In this document: piece by piece, positions 1 to 7,629 of the stretch
Layout of the letters: every line of letters starts with the position of its first letter
Position numbering within the stretch: the first letter of the stretch is position 1
Source: Flavobacteriales bacterium
GTDB lineage: Bacteria; Bacteroidota; Bacteroidia; Flavobacteriales; JABDKJ01
Reading direction: 5' to 3'
Assembly (NCBI GenBank): GCA_013002285.1
Contig: JABDKJ010000071.1
Span: 1 to 25,175, forward strand
Length of the DNA stretch: 25,175 nucleotides
Position numbers and translations under genes: made by a program
Notes under the pieces: model-generated
Database searches by the model: none
Seen by the model: the letters and a program-made list of their open reading frames with translations, nothing else
What the model was told of the DNA's origin: nothing

Positions 1-575
1 GAACAGATGAGTTCATCTTTGGAGAGCAGATCTTCGTTTGCCCTATCCTGGAAGAAAATTCAAAAGGAAGAAGGCTCTATTTACCTCGTGGTAATTGGTA
101 CAACTATTGGAACAATGAAGTAAAAGAAGGCGGCAAGGAAATGTGGGTGGATGCCGATCTGGATACCATGCCCATTTTCGTGAAGGAAGGCTCTGTGATA
201 CCAAAGTATCCCATACAACAATATGTGGGTGAGAAACAAATAGACCAGATAGGCCTGGATGTTTATTACAAATTTGGGAAAGAAGTGTCCTTGTTGTATG
301 ATGACGACAACGATGGATATGACTACACCAAAGGACGATATAGCCTCAGAACGTTCAAGACCAATGGGAAGAAGAAAGAACTCATCATCCGACAGCATAA
401 GTCCGGAAAGTTCATGACCACTTACGACAGCTTTAAATTAAATGTCATTGGACTACCTTTCAAGATCTCAAAGATAGAGGTGGATAAAGAAGCAATGGAC
501 CTATCACAGATCGCTTTTAAGGACAATACTTTCGTGATCCCTAAAGACTTTAGCGAAGTGCACATCATGGCTTAA
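1..575 (+). CDS. GH31 alpha-glucosidase-type glycoside hydrolase, C-terminal part (5' truncated by window)
   Basis: Open from the left edge in the frame starting at base 3, leaving about 190 codons. The translation starts TDEFIFGEQIFVCPILEE and continues with LYLPRGNWYNYW and a stretch about an imposed 'valuable' beta-sandwich segment (MPIFVKEGSVIP). These match the C-terminal beta-sandwich after the catalytic barrel of glycoside hydrolase family 31, followed by a DUF5110-like module (LLYDDDNDGYDYTKGRYSLR). GH31 enzymes hydrolyse alpha-glucosidic or alpha-xylosidic bonds in oligosaccharides. The catalytic aspartates lie outside the window, so substrate and activity cannot be judged. The ORF ends in TAA at 573-575. 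No terminator is obvious, and a repeat-rich spacer follows. Family assignment is from recognised sequence; the exact specificity is not known. Confidence 0.82.
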   Translation, partial: TDEFIFGEQIFVCPILEENSKGRRLYLPRGNWYNYWNNEVKEGGKEMWVDADLDTMPIFVKEGSVIPKYPIQQYVGEKQIDQIGLDVYYKFGKEVSLLYDDDNDGYDYTKGRYSLRTFKTNGKKKELIIRQHKSGKFMTTYDSFKLNVIGLPFKISKIEVDKEAMDLSQIAFKDNTFVIPKDFSEVHIMA

Positions 576-709
576 AGGAGTAAGAAGGTTCACTGCCCTG
601 ATCTCCTTAGATATGCCGTATCCGCGATACTCGTAGTGCAAGTCTCTTCGTTCTCTCAAACGCTGCGCCAACTCAAAACTCACGACTCACGACTCGTATT
701 GATAGTTTG
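576..709. repeat. Short spacer with degenerate AACTCAC-type direct repeats
   Basis: This spacer lies between the convergent GH31 and OmpA-type genes. Around 664-699 it carries CGCTGCGCCAACTC followed by repeated ACTCACG units. It resembles, with different bases, the AACTCTG clusters beyond the OmpA and SRPBCC genes. No gene is seen here. Confidence 0.45.
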
Positions 710-1594
710 CTATTCCAGAGGCATATTGTTAGGATGCAGCAGATCATAGAACTGATCCAACTGTGGCATGATCACAATGCGCGTTCTTCTGTTCGTAGAA
801 CGACCTTCTTCGGTATCGTTGGATGCAATGGGGTTGTATTCGCCCCGCCCTGCAGCGATCAATCGTTCAGGACTTATTTCATGCTTTTCATGCAAGGCTT
901 TTACCACCGAAACTGCACGTTGTGCACTCAGGTCCCAGTTGTCTGAAGTGCAATCCCTGCTGATGGGCACATTGTCGGTATATCCTTCCACCATAACATC
1001 AAAACCAGGGCGTGACTTAACAATGCCTGCGATCTTTTCTAGTACTTCATCAGCTCTGTCTGTTATGTTAGAACTCCCACTTTTAAAAAGCATCTTATCC
1101 GATAAGTTGATCATCACCACCGTCTTATCCACTTTTATTTCGATGTCTTTATCTTCTATGCCGTCCCTTAATTCTGATTTCAGGTTAATGGCTAACGCAA
1201 GATTGATCGAATCTGCTTTTGTTTTTGCGGCTTGCAATAATTTAATGTACTTGTCTTTACCCTCAAGTTGTGATAAGGTCTCTTCGATATTGCGATTCGC
1301 AGTTTGTGAGAGCACGGTCAATCCCTCAACCTGGTCCAGTTGAGCATCACGCTGGGTGCGTGCGTCTGTAAGTTGTTCTTTCAGGTCGCTTATGCGGTCT
1401 TCTTTTCCTGACAGTTTTTCCTTTAACACACCTAACTCGGCCTCCAATGTCAACTTTTTTTTAATGCACACTGTGAGTTCTTCTTCGCATTCAATGGCTT
1501 CTTGTTCTATGGTAGCGAATTTTTTCTTGCTCACGCAAGAAGTGATCAAGATCGACAAGAAAAATAAAGAGAGAAATGTTCGAGTAAGTTTCAT
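710..1594 (-). CDS. OmpA-family peptidoglycan-associated outer-membrane lipoprotein
   Basis: A 294-residue protein starting MKLTRTFLSLFFLSILITSC, a lipoprotein signal peptide with lipobox ITSC (lipid-modified Cys20). An upstream in-frame Met (1741) would bury this signal, and a promoter-like TAATTTTG lies at 1618-1625, so the start at 1594 is chosen. Residues about 25-140 are charged and heptad-like (coiled coil). The C-terminal 120 residues are an OmpA domain: MVEGYTDNVPI, then DNWDLSAQRAVSVV and GRGEYNPIASNDTEEGRSTNRR, containing the Asp and Arg that bind diaminopimelate in this family. Its likely role is to tether the outer membrane to peptidoglycan. It stands alone, convergent with the GH31 gene and followed upstream by repeat-rich sequence. 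The domain call is firm; the specific partner is unknown. Confidence 0.9.
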   Translation of the reverse strand: MKLTRTFLSLFFLSILITSCVSKKKFATIEQEAIECEEELTVCIKKKLTLEAELGVLKEKLSGKEDRISDLKEQLTDARTQRDAQLDQVEGLTVLSQTANRNIEETLSQLEGKDKYIKLLQAAKTKADSINLALAINLKSELRDGIEDKDIEIKVDKTVVMINLSDKMLFKSGSSNITDRADEVLEKIAGIVKSRPGFDVMVEGYTDNVPISRDCTSDNWDLSAQRAVSVVKALHEKHEISPERLIAAGRGEYNPIASNDTEEGRSTNRRTRIVIMPQLDQFYDLLHPNNMPLE

Positions 1595-1617
1595 TTTAAT
1601 GGCTTTCGATTTGACGA

Positions 1618-1625
1618 CAAAATTA
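1618..1625 (-). promoter_or_regulatory. Bacteroidota -7 box TAATTTTG upstream of the OmpA-type gene
   Basis: Read on the minus strand this is a perfect match to the TAnnTTTG -7 consensus of Bacteroidota. It ends 23 bases before the ATG at 1594. No clear TTG/TTTG -33 element is seen at the usual spacing, so this rests on the -7 box and its position only. Confidence 0.45.
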
Positions 1626-1741
1626 GAATAAAATGAACATAAAAATGAATAGTTCTTAACCTCTAAAGCACACAGATCTTCACCACACATTGAACCTGTC
1701 GAAATGAATGGTTGCAGATCTTTTTTATAAGCTCTGCTCAT

Positions 1742-1850
1742 TTTGAACTCTGAACCATTAACTCTTAACTATTAATTCTGAACTATTTTTCTAGCTCCGC
1801 CAACTCTTAACTCTGAACTCTGAACTCTGAACTATTTTATAGCTCCGCTA
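1742..1850. repeat. AACTCTG-type intergenic repeat cluster (two units)
   Basis: Two adjacent units, about 1745-1800 and 1801-1849. Each has several AACTCTGA/AACTCTTA heptamer-like words, then a T-rich run, and ends in TAGCTCCGC. The same architecture recurs at 2490-2590 beyond the next gene. No coding potential is seen. The origin is unknown; it looks like a family of slipped, degenerate short tandem repeats. Confidence 0.6.
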
Positions 1851-1911
1851 AACCCGAATACCTCGAGCTTAATACAATAAATTAAAAATATACCTTGATC
1901 TAAAGAAAGAA

Positions 1912-2334
1912 CTACTGAACCTCTTTGATCACTTTCTCGAGGTCGTCAATGATCACATTGTAAAAGCCCTCAAACGTTTCTTTCATGGCTCCTTCAACTT
2001 CTGCATTTGAGTTGAAGCTACAGCCCCATGAAACTTCACAGTTGTTCGGGTCCAATGATCTTACTTTAACATCGCTCACATAGTTGGTGATCGGAAATGG
2101 GCCATCCGTGATCGCATACTGAAAATGCATATTTACATCATCTACCGAATTCATGACTTCATTGATCTTGGCGCCATAGGGCATAGTGCAAACGCGTTTT
2201 GCTCCGGCTCCTTGACCTTCAACCACTGAACTGGCAATAGGAGAATACTCTTCAATTCCTGAAAATGCGGATAGTTTGGACCAGGCCTTATTGGCTGATA
2301 CATTTATCGACTTTTTTACTTTTACTTCTGACAT
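1912..2334 (-). CDS. SRPBCC (START/Bet v1-like) superfamily protein
   Basis: A 140-residue protein starting MSEVKVKKSINVSANKAWSKL. The pattern of an N-terminal strand then 'A-x-x-A-W' helix, a GAKRVCTMPYG turn, strand-rich middle, CEVSWGCSFNSNAEV and a long C-terminal helix ending in EKVIKEVQ fits the polyketide cyclase/dehydrase or START-like SRPBCC fold. Proteins of this fold bind hydrophobic ligands in a deep pocket; no catalytic residue can be assigned. The start at 2334 is preferred over an upstream in-frame Met because homologues begin at the first strand and because AAACACACCATT directly precedes this ATG, as it does before the dCTP-deaminase-like gene at 5183. It is a single gene, flanked on both sides by AACTCTG-type repeats. 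The ligand and role are unknown. Confidence 0.78.
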   Translation of the reverse strand: MSEVKVKKSINVSANKAWSKLSAFSGIEEYSPIASSVVEGQGAGAKRVCTMPYGAKINEVMNSVDDVNMHFQYAITDGPFPITNYVSDVKVRSLDPNNCEVSWGCSFNSNAEVEGAMKETFEGFYNVIIDDLEKVIKEVQ

Positions 2335-2873
2335 AATGGTGTGTTTGTGATTTAGATGTATAATATACCCTTTAAAAACGGTAAAGAAGAATTTCTTTTG
2401 CTCAGTGAACAATAAGCCTTGCACTAGGACCACCACTCAGCTTGTTGGATCACGCTCGGGTGCAGAACTCTAAAATTGACTTTAAAAGCTTCACTAACTC
2501 TGAACTATTAACTTTGAACTCTAAACTTTTTTATCGCTCCGCAAACTCTGAACGATAAACTTTGAACTCTGAACTTTTTTTAACGCTCGGCCAAACTGAA
2601 CTCTGAACGATCAACTCTAAATTATTCCTGAATACTTCTTACTCCAACACTTTCGAAAAACATATCAATTTCGGGCACTGAGGCACTCGAAGTGTTCGGA
2701 TCTTGGCCTTTTTTCTGAAACTCCGCAAAACTTAGCTTAGAACCCATCACTTTAAACTCTTTTAGTCTTTCGCCAGCAAATGAAAGAAGGCAAAAGGCAA
2801 TGAAGAAAGGTGTGGTAGGCTCTATTTAAGACCTGGTTATTTTTGGAAAAGAATACTAAAAAGTGAATAAAGA
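2335..2873. repeat. Repeat-rich 539-bp intergenic region
   Basis: No convincing gene was found in either strand. At 2490-2590 are two AACTCTG-type units ending in TATCGCTCCGC and TAACGCTCGGCC, like those at 1742-1850. At about 2677-2712 a diverged copy of the REP-like element occurs (CTGAGGCACTCGAAG), related to the copies at 9131-9151 and 16825-17588. The rest, including 2713-2873, is AT-rich with nothing recognised. Confidence 0.5.
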
Positions 2874-3671
2874 TCAACCCTTCAACTTGATGAATTCCCC
2901 GGTAACGTCAATACCAAAAAGAACCTGCGTCCCCGTAAAGCCTGGAATATCAAAATCTCCTTTCGCATTTGTTGATAGTTGAGTATAGATCTTGACAGAA
3001 TTTAAAATTAAATTAGCTCTGAAATCAAAACCGTTATAACCACGTTTATCAATATTTTGTGTGCCAATTGTTTGAGTGTTGTTATTGAAGTCACCGAGTA
3101 TCGCTCTGTGAGAATAATTAACGGTAAACAGTAAGTCAACATTATTGTTGTCAGTTTCGATCATGAAAGGCCTGACTGCTAATCCAAGCCTGGCTATTGT
3201 CGGTGATGCATCTATAATCAAAGAGTCTATATTCCAATTGGAATCTATAATATTCAATGAACCCTGAAGTCCAAAGTTTTCAGTGAACCATGTCGATGCT
3301 TTCATTGAGACCGATTGACCACCTAGATCCGGTGACATCAGTGTATTTCCAAAGGAATTGAGATCATTCATCTCAACTTCCTGCTTGCTGTTATATGAAT
3401 AAAAGATATCAAAAACTATTTTTTCTGTAGTCAAATTCATTCCTAAAGAACCAGAAGGAGATGAAGCATTGTCTTCAGAACTTTTTGAGGTAACTTGACT
3501 AAGCAAAGTTCCTCCACCATAAATACTTACAGAATTAACAAGCGTCCACTTTTGTAGTGTTGAGAGTGATTCTATGCTATCCGAAAATTTAATAGTTGAA
3601 GTTGGAACAAATTCTTGAGCCTCTGCAAGAAAAGTAAAGAATAAGAATAGGCAAAATACGAAACGTTTCAT
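2874..3671 (-). CDS. Secreted, probably outer-membrane beta-barrel protein of unknown function
   Basis: A 265-residue protein. The chosen start gives MKRFVFCLFLFFTFLAEAQ, a signal peptide cleaved near AEA-QE; the longer in-frame start at 3710 would place 13 residues before it. The mature part has no recognised enzyme motif. It shows alternating polar/hydrophobic strand-like segments with Gly/Asn/Asp turns (for example KIVFDIFYSYNSKQEVE, NVDLLFTVNYSHRAIL, FDFRANLILNSVKIYTQLS), which suggests a small outer-membrane barrel. It is the last minus-strand gene after the cytidine-deaminase-type gene and could be read through from the island, but it has its own 104-bp upstream gap containing the palindrome at 3718-3733. 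I do not recognise the family. Confidence 0.65.
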   Translation of the reverse strand: MKRFVFCLFLFFTFLAEAQEFVPTSTIKFSDSIESLSTLQKWTLVNSVSIYGGGTLLSQVTSKSSEDNASSPSGSLGMNLTTEKIVFDIFYSYNSKQEVEMNDLNSFGNTLMSPDLGGQSVSMKASTWFTENFGLQGSLNIIDSNWNIDSLIIDASPTIARLGLAVRPFMIETDNNNVDLLFTVNYSHRAILGDFNNNTQTIGTQNIDKRGYNGFDFRANLILNSVKIYTQLSTNAKGDFDIPGFTGTQVLFGIDVTGEFIKLKG

Positions 3672-3717
3672 GTGTGTAGTTTTGGCATAAGTATAAGTTG
3701 CATATACCATTTTTACA

Positions 3718-3733
3718 TCACTAATAGTAGTGA
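3718..3733. promoter_or_regulatory. Palindromic site TCACTAATAGTAGTGA, candidate operator
   Basis: An imperfect 16-bp palindrome (outer arms TCACT/AGTGA), 47 bp upstream of the minus-strand start at 3671. It matches the perfect palindrome at 14432-14447 at 14 of 16 positions. That site lies a similar distance upstream of another minus-strand start. A shared operator is possible but unproven. Confidence 0.4.
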
Positions 3734-3775
3734 TATAATTAAATCGTTGTAAAAAAATTATTCTAAGAAATTCTT

Positions 3776-4207
3776 CTATTTGGGATAATGAGGCATCAGC
3801 TCTTTTGTGGTAAACTCTTGAACATCACCTCCAGGTTCATTTTGAAACCCTACAATCGTATCGTCATCTGAAAATTGCATGATCCAATCCATGCAACTGC
3901 CACAAGGAGTAAAAAATGCGCGTACAGCCACAATTAGAATGCGTTCGATCTTGTTGTCTCCTCCAGAAACCATATTGCTAATAGCATTTACCTCAGCATG
4001 TATATCATGGCTTCGGTACATGTGCTGGATGTTGCATCCTGAATAAATATTTCCCCTATCTGTAACCAAACTGGCGCCAACATGCGTAGAACCTCCGCTC
4101 TGTAAGAATGCTCTTTGCCTCACGTCCCAAGCTTCATTAGAAAGCTTGTTCCACAAAGTGTTTTCCCCATTTATTCTGTCTTCTTTCATTACCAATGTAT
4201 TTTCCAT
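3776..4207 (-). CDS. Cytidine deaminase-family protein
   Basis: A 143-residue zinc-dependent deaminase. HAE at residues 70-72 supplies one zinc ligand and the proton-shuttling Glu. PCGSC at 101-105 supplies the two cysteine ligands. The N-terminal VGASLVTDRGNIYSGCNI is the nucleoside-binding region of cytidine deaminases, so a (deoxy)cytidine or related base-deamination reaction is expected. Two departures from housekeeping Cdd are visible: the first ligand is His instead of Cys in a single-domain-size protein, and the ribose-contacting N-x-E motif reads CNIQ (Gln62). It lies 79 bp downstream of the dCTP-deaminase-like membrane protein on the same strand, at the distal end of the defence island. 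It may be a salvage enzyme or a defence effector; the context favours the latter only weakly. Confidence 0.85.
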   Translation of the reverse strand: MENTLVMKEDRINGENTLWNKLSNEAWDVRQRAFLQSGGSTHVGASLVTDRGNIYSGCNIQHMYRSHDIHAEVNAISNMVSGGDNKIERILIVAVRAFFTPCGSCMDWIMQFSDDDTIVGFQNEPGGDVQEFTTKELMPHYPK

Positions 4208-4286
4208 AGCTCTTGGTTATTTTGAATGTACACAACATTTGTGCCCTTGCACTAAATTAATTTTCTGTTTTCAAAATAAAATGTAA

Positions 4287-5183
4287 TCAATTTTTGTTGT
4301 TGGCAGGAGTCGGATCGATCTTTTTATCAACGTTATTTTCCTTTAATTCGTTGTTTTCATCATTCTTACTATCGATCTTTTCTTTGACTTCGTTATCTAA
4401 AATTGAAGGGACAGACTCAATTTTTTTCACATCTACAGGCGCATTTGTCTCCTTATTAGGAAAAATATCAGAACCCCAAATATTGTAAATAACTGAAATT
4501 GCAGCAATTACTGAAATAAATGTAATAATCATCTTCAAATATTTGTCACGAATCGGCTTCATTACTTCCCAAATTATCTTTTTCAAATAAGGCTCATAAT
4601 CCGTTAAAGTCATTAAATCGAAAATTCCTGGGGAAAGCAAAGACGCATTTTCCTTGAATTTCTTGATTTCATATTCTTTCCGATTGTATTCTTTGTTGTC
4701 CGGTCTATTGAAAATCACACCTCTATAAGGTTGAGATGTCTCATTGTCCAATTCATGTAAGAGAAGAGTGAACATTGATTCTCCTAGAGTAATATATTTG
4801 ACCACATTGCTCAAATTAATTGCGCAGATAGAAATTGGACCTGAGAAACCTGGGTCAATATGCCCCGGGTTTAATATTAAAAAACCCTTAGAACTCTCTT
4901 GATTTCGAGCGTATACCGTTCCACATAGATTTTTTGGAATATATACTTCCTCTTGCGTTAGCATCATCACAATTTGACTTGGAGCTACCTCATAAACGAC
5001 ATCATGTTTTTCATTTTGGTACGAGTACAATTTGTCTTTGGAATTGCCATTCTTATTGAAAACAGTTCCTACTCGTAGATCGTAACTGCTCCCTCGAAGT
5101 TTTTCTTTATTGAATTGATCGCCAAAAAGTGGATTTTCTCCCTCAGCGAGTTTTAGAATTGACTTATCTGATAGTATGGACAT
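4287..5183 (-). CDS. Membrane-anchored dCTP deaminase-like (Dcd/dUTPase fold) protein, probable pseudoenzyme
   Basis: A 298-residue protein. Residues 1-165 have the Dcd fold: RGSSYDLRVG at 30-39, VYARNQESSKGFL at 90-102, and GHIDPGFSGPI at 107-117. A helix-rich linker follows, then a single membrane segment about 217-236 (KMIITFISVIAAISVIYNIW), and a charged Asn/Lys/Glu-rich tail to 298. In E. coli Dcd the motifs RSSxxR and SGCIVLEF carry the catalytic Ser, Arg and Glu. Aligned here, these read RNQ (94-95), Ser98 and Cys120, so three active-site residues appear replaced. Inference: it binds a nucleotide without deaminating it, anchored to the membrane. It starts 34 bp after hsdR on the same strand. 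The Dcd homology is confident; the function is unknown. Confidence 0.8.
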   Translation of the reverse strand: MSILSDKSILKLAEGENPLFGDQFNKEKLRGSSYDLRVGTVFNKNGNSKDKLYSYQNEKHDVVYEVAPSQIVMMLTQEEVYIPKNLCGTVYARNQESSKGFLILNPGHIDPGFSGPISICAINLSNVVKYITLGESMFTLLLHELDNETSQPYRGVIFNRPDNKEYNRKEYEIKKFKENASLLSPGIFDLMTLTDYEPYLKKIIWEVMKPIRDKYLKMIITFISVIAAISVIYNIWGSDIFPNKETNAPVDVKKIESVPSILDNEVKEKIDSKNDENNELKENNVDKKIDPTPANNKN

Positions 5184-5217
5184 AATGGTGTGTTTTGGTT
5201 CCTAAATATACAAGATC

Positions 5218-7629
5218 TCACCCCACCTTCCCATACAAATACTCCTGAAACCCAATAAAGAAATCACGGATAGATGCAATGTCACCCAGCTCTTTTTTAG
5301 CATCGGCTAAAGCATCATACTTCAACTCTAAAAGGTCGGGCAACTTCTCATCATTGAGCTCTTCCACACCTTCTTTGACGTATTGTTCGAGCACGAAATT
5401 CAGAAATTCTTGTTGCGCGGGTTCATAGCTATCGAAATGGATCTTTGCTTTTTCAGCACGTGCAGCACGCGGGACCATATCTCTGTGATAGGCGATGTAG
5501 GAGAGCACATCGTACAGATCACTGTCCTGACCATGAACGAGCTTTCGCAGGTCTTCAAGCTGCGCATTGGAATAGCCTTTCTCCTCAAGCTCTTCCAGAA
5601 GTTTCTTTCGTGTGCTCGGTTTGCTCCAAATGGTCCTTAATTCATCTTCGCTGGAGAAATAGGAGGGAAGGTCTCCGAACAACTGTTCGATGAACTGCTC
5701 TGCAGAAATAGGAGTGCCCTCAGGGCTCCAGAAGGTAGTTTTGACCATGCTGTCGATCTCGAGCACTCTTCGGTCAGAGAGGCGTACCTCTATCTTCTTC
5801 TTCGGCTCATCACACTCACATGGACTCTTCCCACATTGTAAACAAGGAGGCTCTTCTTCTCCTACACAATTGCAGTTCAACTGACCGCAAACCGCACAGG
5901 GTTTTGGATCTCTTTGTGGTCTTGGTTCCGGTGGATCCAATGGTTCACCATCCCACTCGGGGTCATTGAAGTGCTTGTGAGCATTCACAAAATCATAGAC
6001 GGTGAAGTAATCTTTGCTGTCAAAAAGGCGAGTGCCTCGGCCTACGATCTGCTTGAACTCCACCATACTCTTCACAGGTCGCATGAGCACAATATTGCGG
6101 ATCTCAGGTGCATCTACACCTGTACTGAGTTTGCGTGAGGTAGTAAGTACCGTAGGAATGCGTTTCTCGTTGTCTTGAAAATCGCGAAGGTGTTGTTCTC
6201 CGATCGGGCCATCATCTGCTGTTACACGGCAACAATAACTAGCATTGGTGCTGGCCGCATGTTGATTGATGAAATCACGGACCATGGCCGCATGAGGTTG
6301 GGTGGCACAGAAAACCAAAGTCTTTTGATCTTGGTTGATCAAGTTTAAAAATCTCTCGACTCTTTCTTCTTCTCGCTTAGGAATAATGATGATCCGGTTG
6401 ATCTCCTCCTCGGTATATTCCCTTTCCGGATCCACCTCACCGATCACTTCATCGCCTGGTGTGTAACGGTATGTGTCAAGTGTGGAACTCAATTCCTTCA
6501 TTTTGAAAGGCGTAAGGAAACCATCGTTGATCCCTTCTTTGAGTGAGTAGATATAGACCGGATCACCGAAGTACTTGTAGGTATCCACATTGACATCACG
6601 CTTGGGTGTGGCGGTGAGACCGATCTGTACGGCAGGGGAGAAGTGTTCCAGTATCTCCCTCCAGCTGCTCTCGTCATTGGCACCTCCACGATGACACTCA
6701 TCGATGATGATCAGGTCGAAGAAATCGGTGGGGTATTCTCCAAAATTGTACTCGACCAAGTCTTCTTCCTCATCATCTTCATCGACTTCTCCTTCTTCAC
6801 CCCGCACTTTGGTCATGAAGGTCTGGAAGATGGTAAAGAAGATGCTGCCGTTGGTGGGGACTTTCTTCTTCTTACGGATCTCCGAAGGAGAGATTCGAAC
6901 CAGTGCATCTTCTTCGAATGCACTGAATGAATTGAAGGCCTGATCGGCTAGGATATTCCGGTCTGCTAGGAACAGGATGCGTGGTAAACGCTGCGCATCG
7001 TAGTTCATGTTCCAACGGGCATGGAAGAGCTTCCAAGCTATCTGAAAGGAGATGGCCGTTTTACCCGTACCTGTGGCCAGGGTAAGCAGGATGCGTTTCT
7101 TTCTGGCAGCAATGGCCTCCAGTACCTTGGTGATGGCATTCTCCTGATAGTAGCGCGGTTGCCATGTGCCCCCTCTATCTTCAAAAGGGACAGAGAACAT
7201 GCGTTCTCTCCAATCCTTGACCTCTTCGCTCTGTTGCTTAGAAGGAAAGGTCATCTCCCAGAGTTCTTCGGGAGTAGGATATTGGCTCACATCTCCTTCG
7301 GTGCCTTTTTCCATGTCCACGGCATAGATCTTCTCTCCATTAGTGGAATAGGTGAAGCGGATATTGAGACGCTCGGCATAGTCCTTAGCTTGGCCTAGAC
7401 CATCAGTATAATATTTCTTGCGGGCCTTGGCTTCTACAACGGCAATGCGCTGGTTCTTGTAAAAGAGCACATAGTCTGCAGAGAGTGCGGCACTACGTCT
7501 TCCTTGACCGAGTATGCGCCCTTGGGTGATGGGAAATTCTCTACGGATACGCGAGCCCTCTACCACGCCCCAGCCAGCAGCGGCCAGAGCGGGATCGATA
7601 AGTTCTGCTCGTGTTTCCGATTCGTTCAT
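5218..7629 (-). CDS. hsdR: Type I restriction enzyme R subunit (HsdR; endonuclease and translocase)
   Basis: An 803-residue motor/nuclease subunit. ATGA overlap with the preceding gene selects the start at 7629; an in-frame Met at 7650 is possible. The N-terminal PD-(D/E)XK nuclease has D52, and E66-x-K68 in VVEAKA. The SF2 helicase motifs follow: Walker A ATGTGKT (about 185-191), DECH (310-313), GLTATPKR, then LVFCATQ, STGVDAPEI and QIVGRGTRL. An acidic loop (about 277-293) and a Cys-rich insert with two CxxCGxxxCxC units (578-606) stand out. The C-terminal helical part contacts HsdM. In type I systems HsdR joins HsdM2S, translocates DNA with ATP and cuts far from unmethylated sites. All motifs appear intact, so it should be active. 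It is the last hsd gene. Confidence 0.95.
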   Translation of the reverse strand: MNESETRAELIDPALAAAGWGVVEGSRIRREFPITQGRILGQGRRSAALSADYVLFYKNQRIAVVEAKARKKYYTDGLGQAKDYAERLNIRFTYSTNGEKIYAVDMEKGTEGDVSQYPTPEELWEMTFPSKQQSEEVKDWRERMFSVPFEDRGGTWQPRYYQENAITKVLEAIAARKKRILLTLATGTGKTAISFQIAWKLFHARWNMNYDAQRLPRILFLADRNILADQAFNSFSAFEEDALVRISPSEIRKKKKVPTNGSIFFTIFQTFMTKVRGEEGEVDEDDEEEDLVEYNFGEYPTDFFDLIIIDECHRGGANDESSWREILEHFSPAVQIGLTATPKRDVNVDTYKYFGDPVYIYSLKEGINDGFLTPFKMKELSSTLDTYRYTPGDEVIGEVDPEREYTEEEINRIIIIPKREEERVERFLNLINQDQKTLVFCATQPHAAMVRDFINQHAASTNASYCCRVTADDGPIGEQHLRDFQDNEKRIPTVLTTSRKLSTGVDAPEIRNIVLMRPVKSMVEFKQIVGRGTRLFDSKDYFTVYDFVNAHKHFNDPEWDGEPLDPPEPRPQRDPKPCAVCGQLNCNCVGEEEPPCLQCGKSPCECDEPKKKIEVRLSDRRVLEIDSMVKTTFWSPEGTPISAEQFIEQLFGDLPSYFSSEDELRTIWSKPSTRKKLLEELEEKGYSNAQLEDLRKLVHGQDSDLYDVLSYIAYHRDMVPRAARAEKAKIHFDSYEPAQQEFLNFVLEQYVKEGVEELNDEKLPDLLELKYDALADAKKELGDIASIRDFFIGFQEYLYGKVG

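Noticed and set aside
81..398. Minus-strand ORF of 105 residues with hydrophobic segments
   Set aside because: It is the antisense shadow of the GH31 gene, whose frame has clear family motifs.
1742..1850. Possible CRISPR array
   Set aside because: The words (AACTCTG) are short and degenerate, with no constant 25-40-base repeat and no regular unique spacers. No cas gene is present.
4241..4252. GTGC-CCTT-GCAC hairpin before the deaminase gene
   Set aside because: A four-base stem is too short to support a regulatory call.
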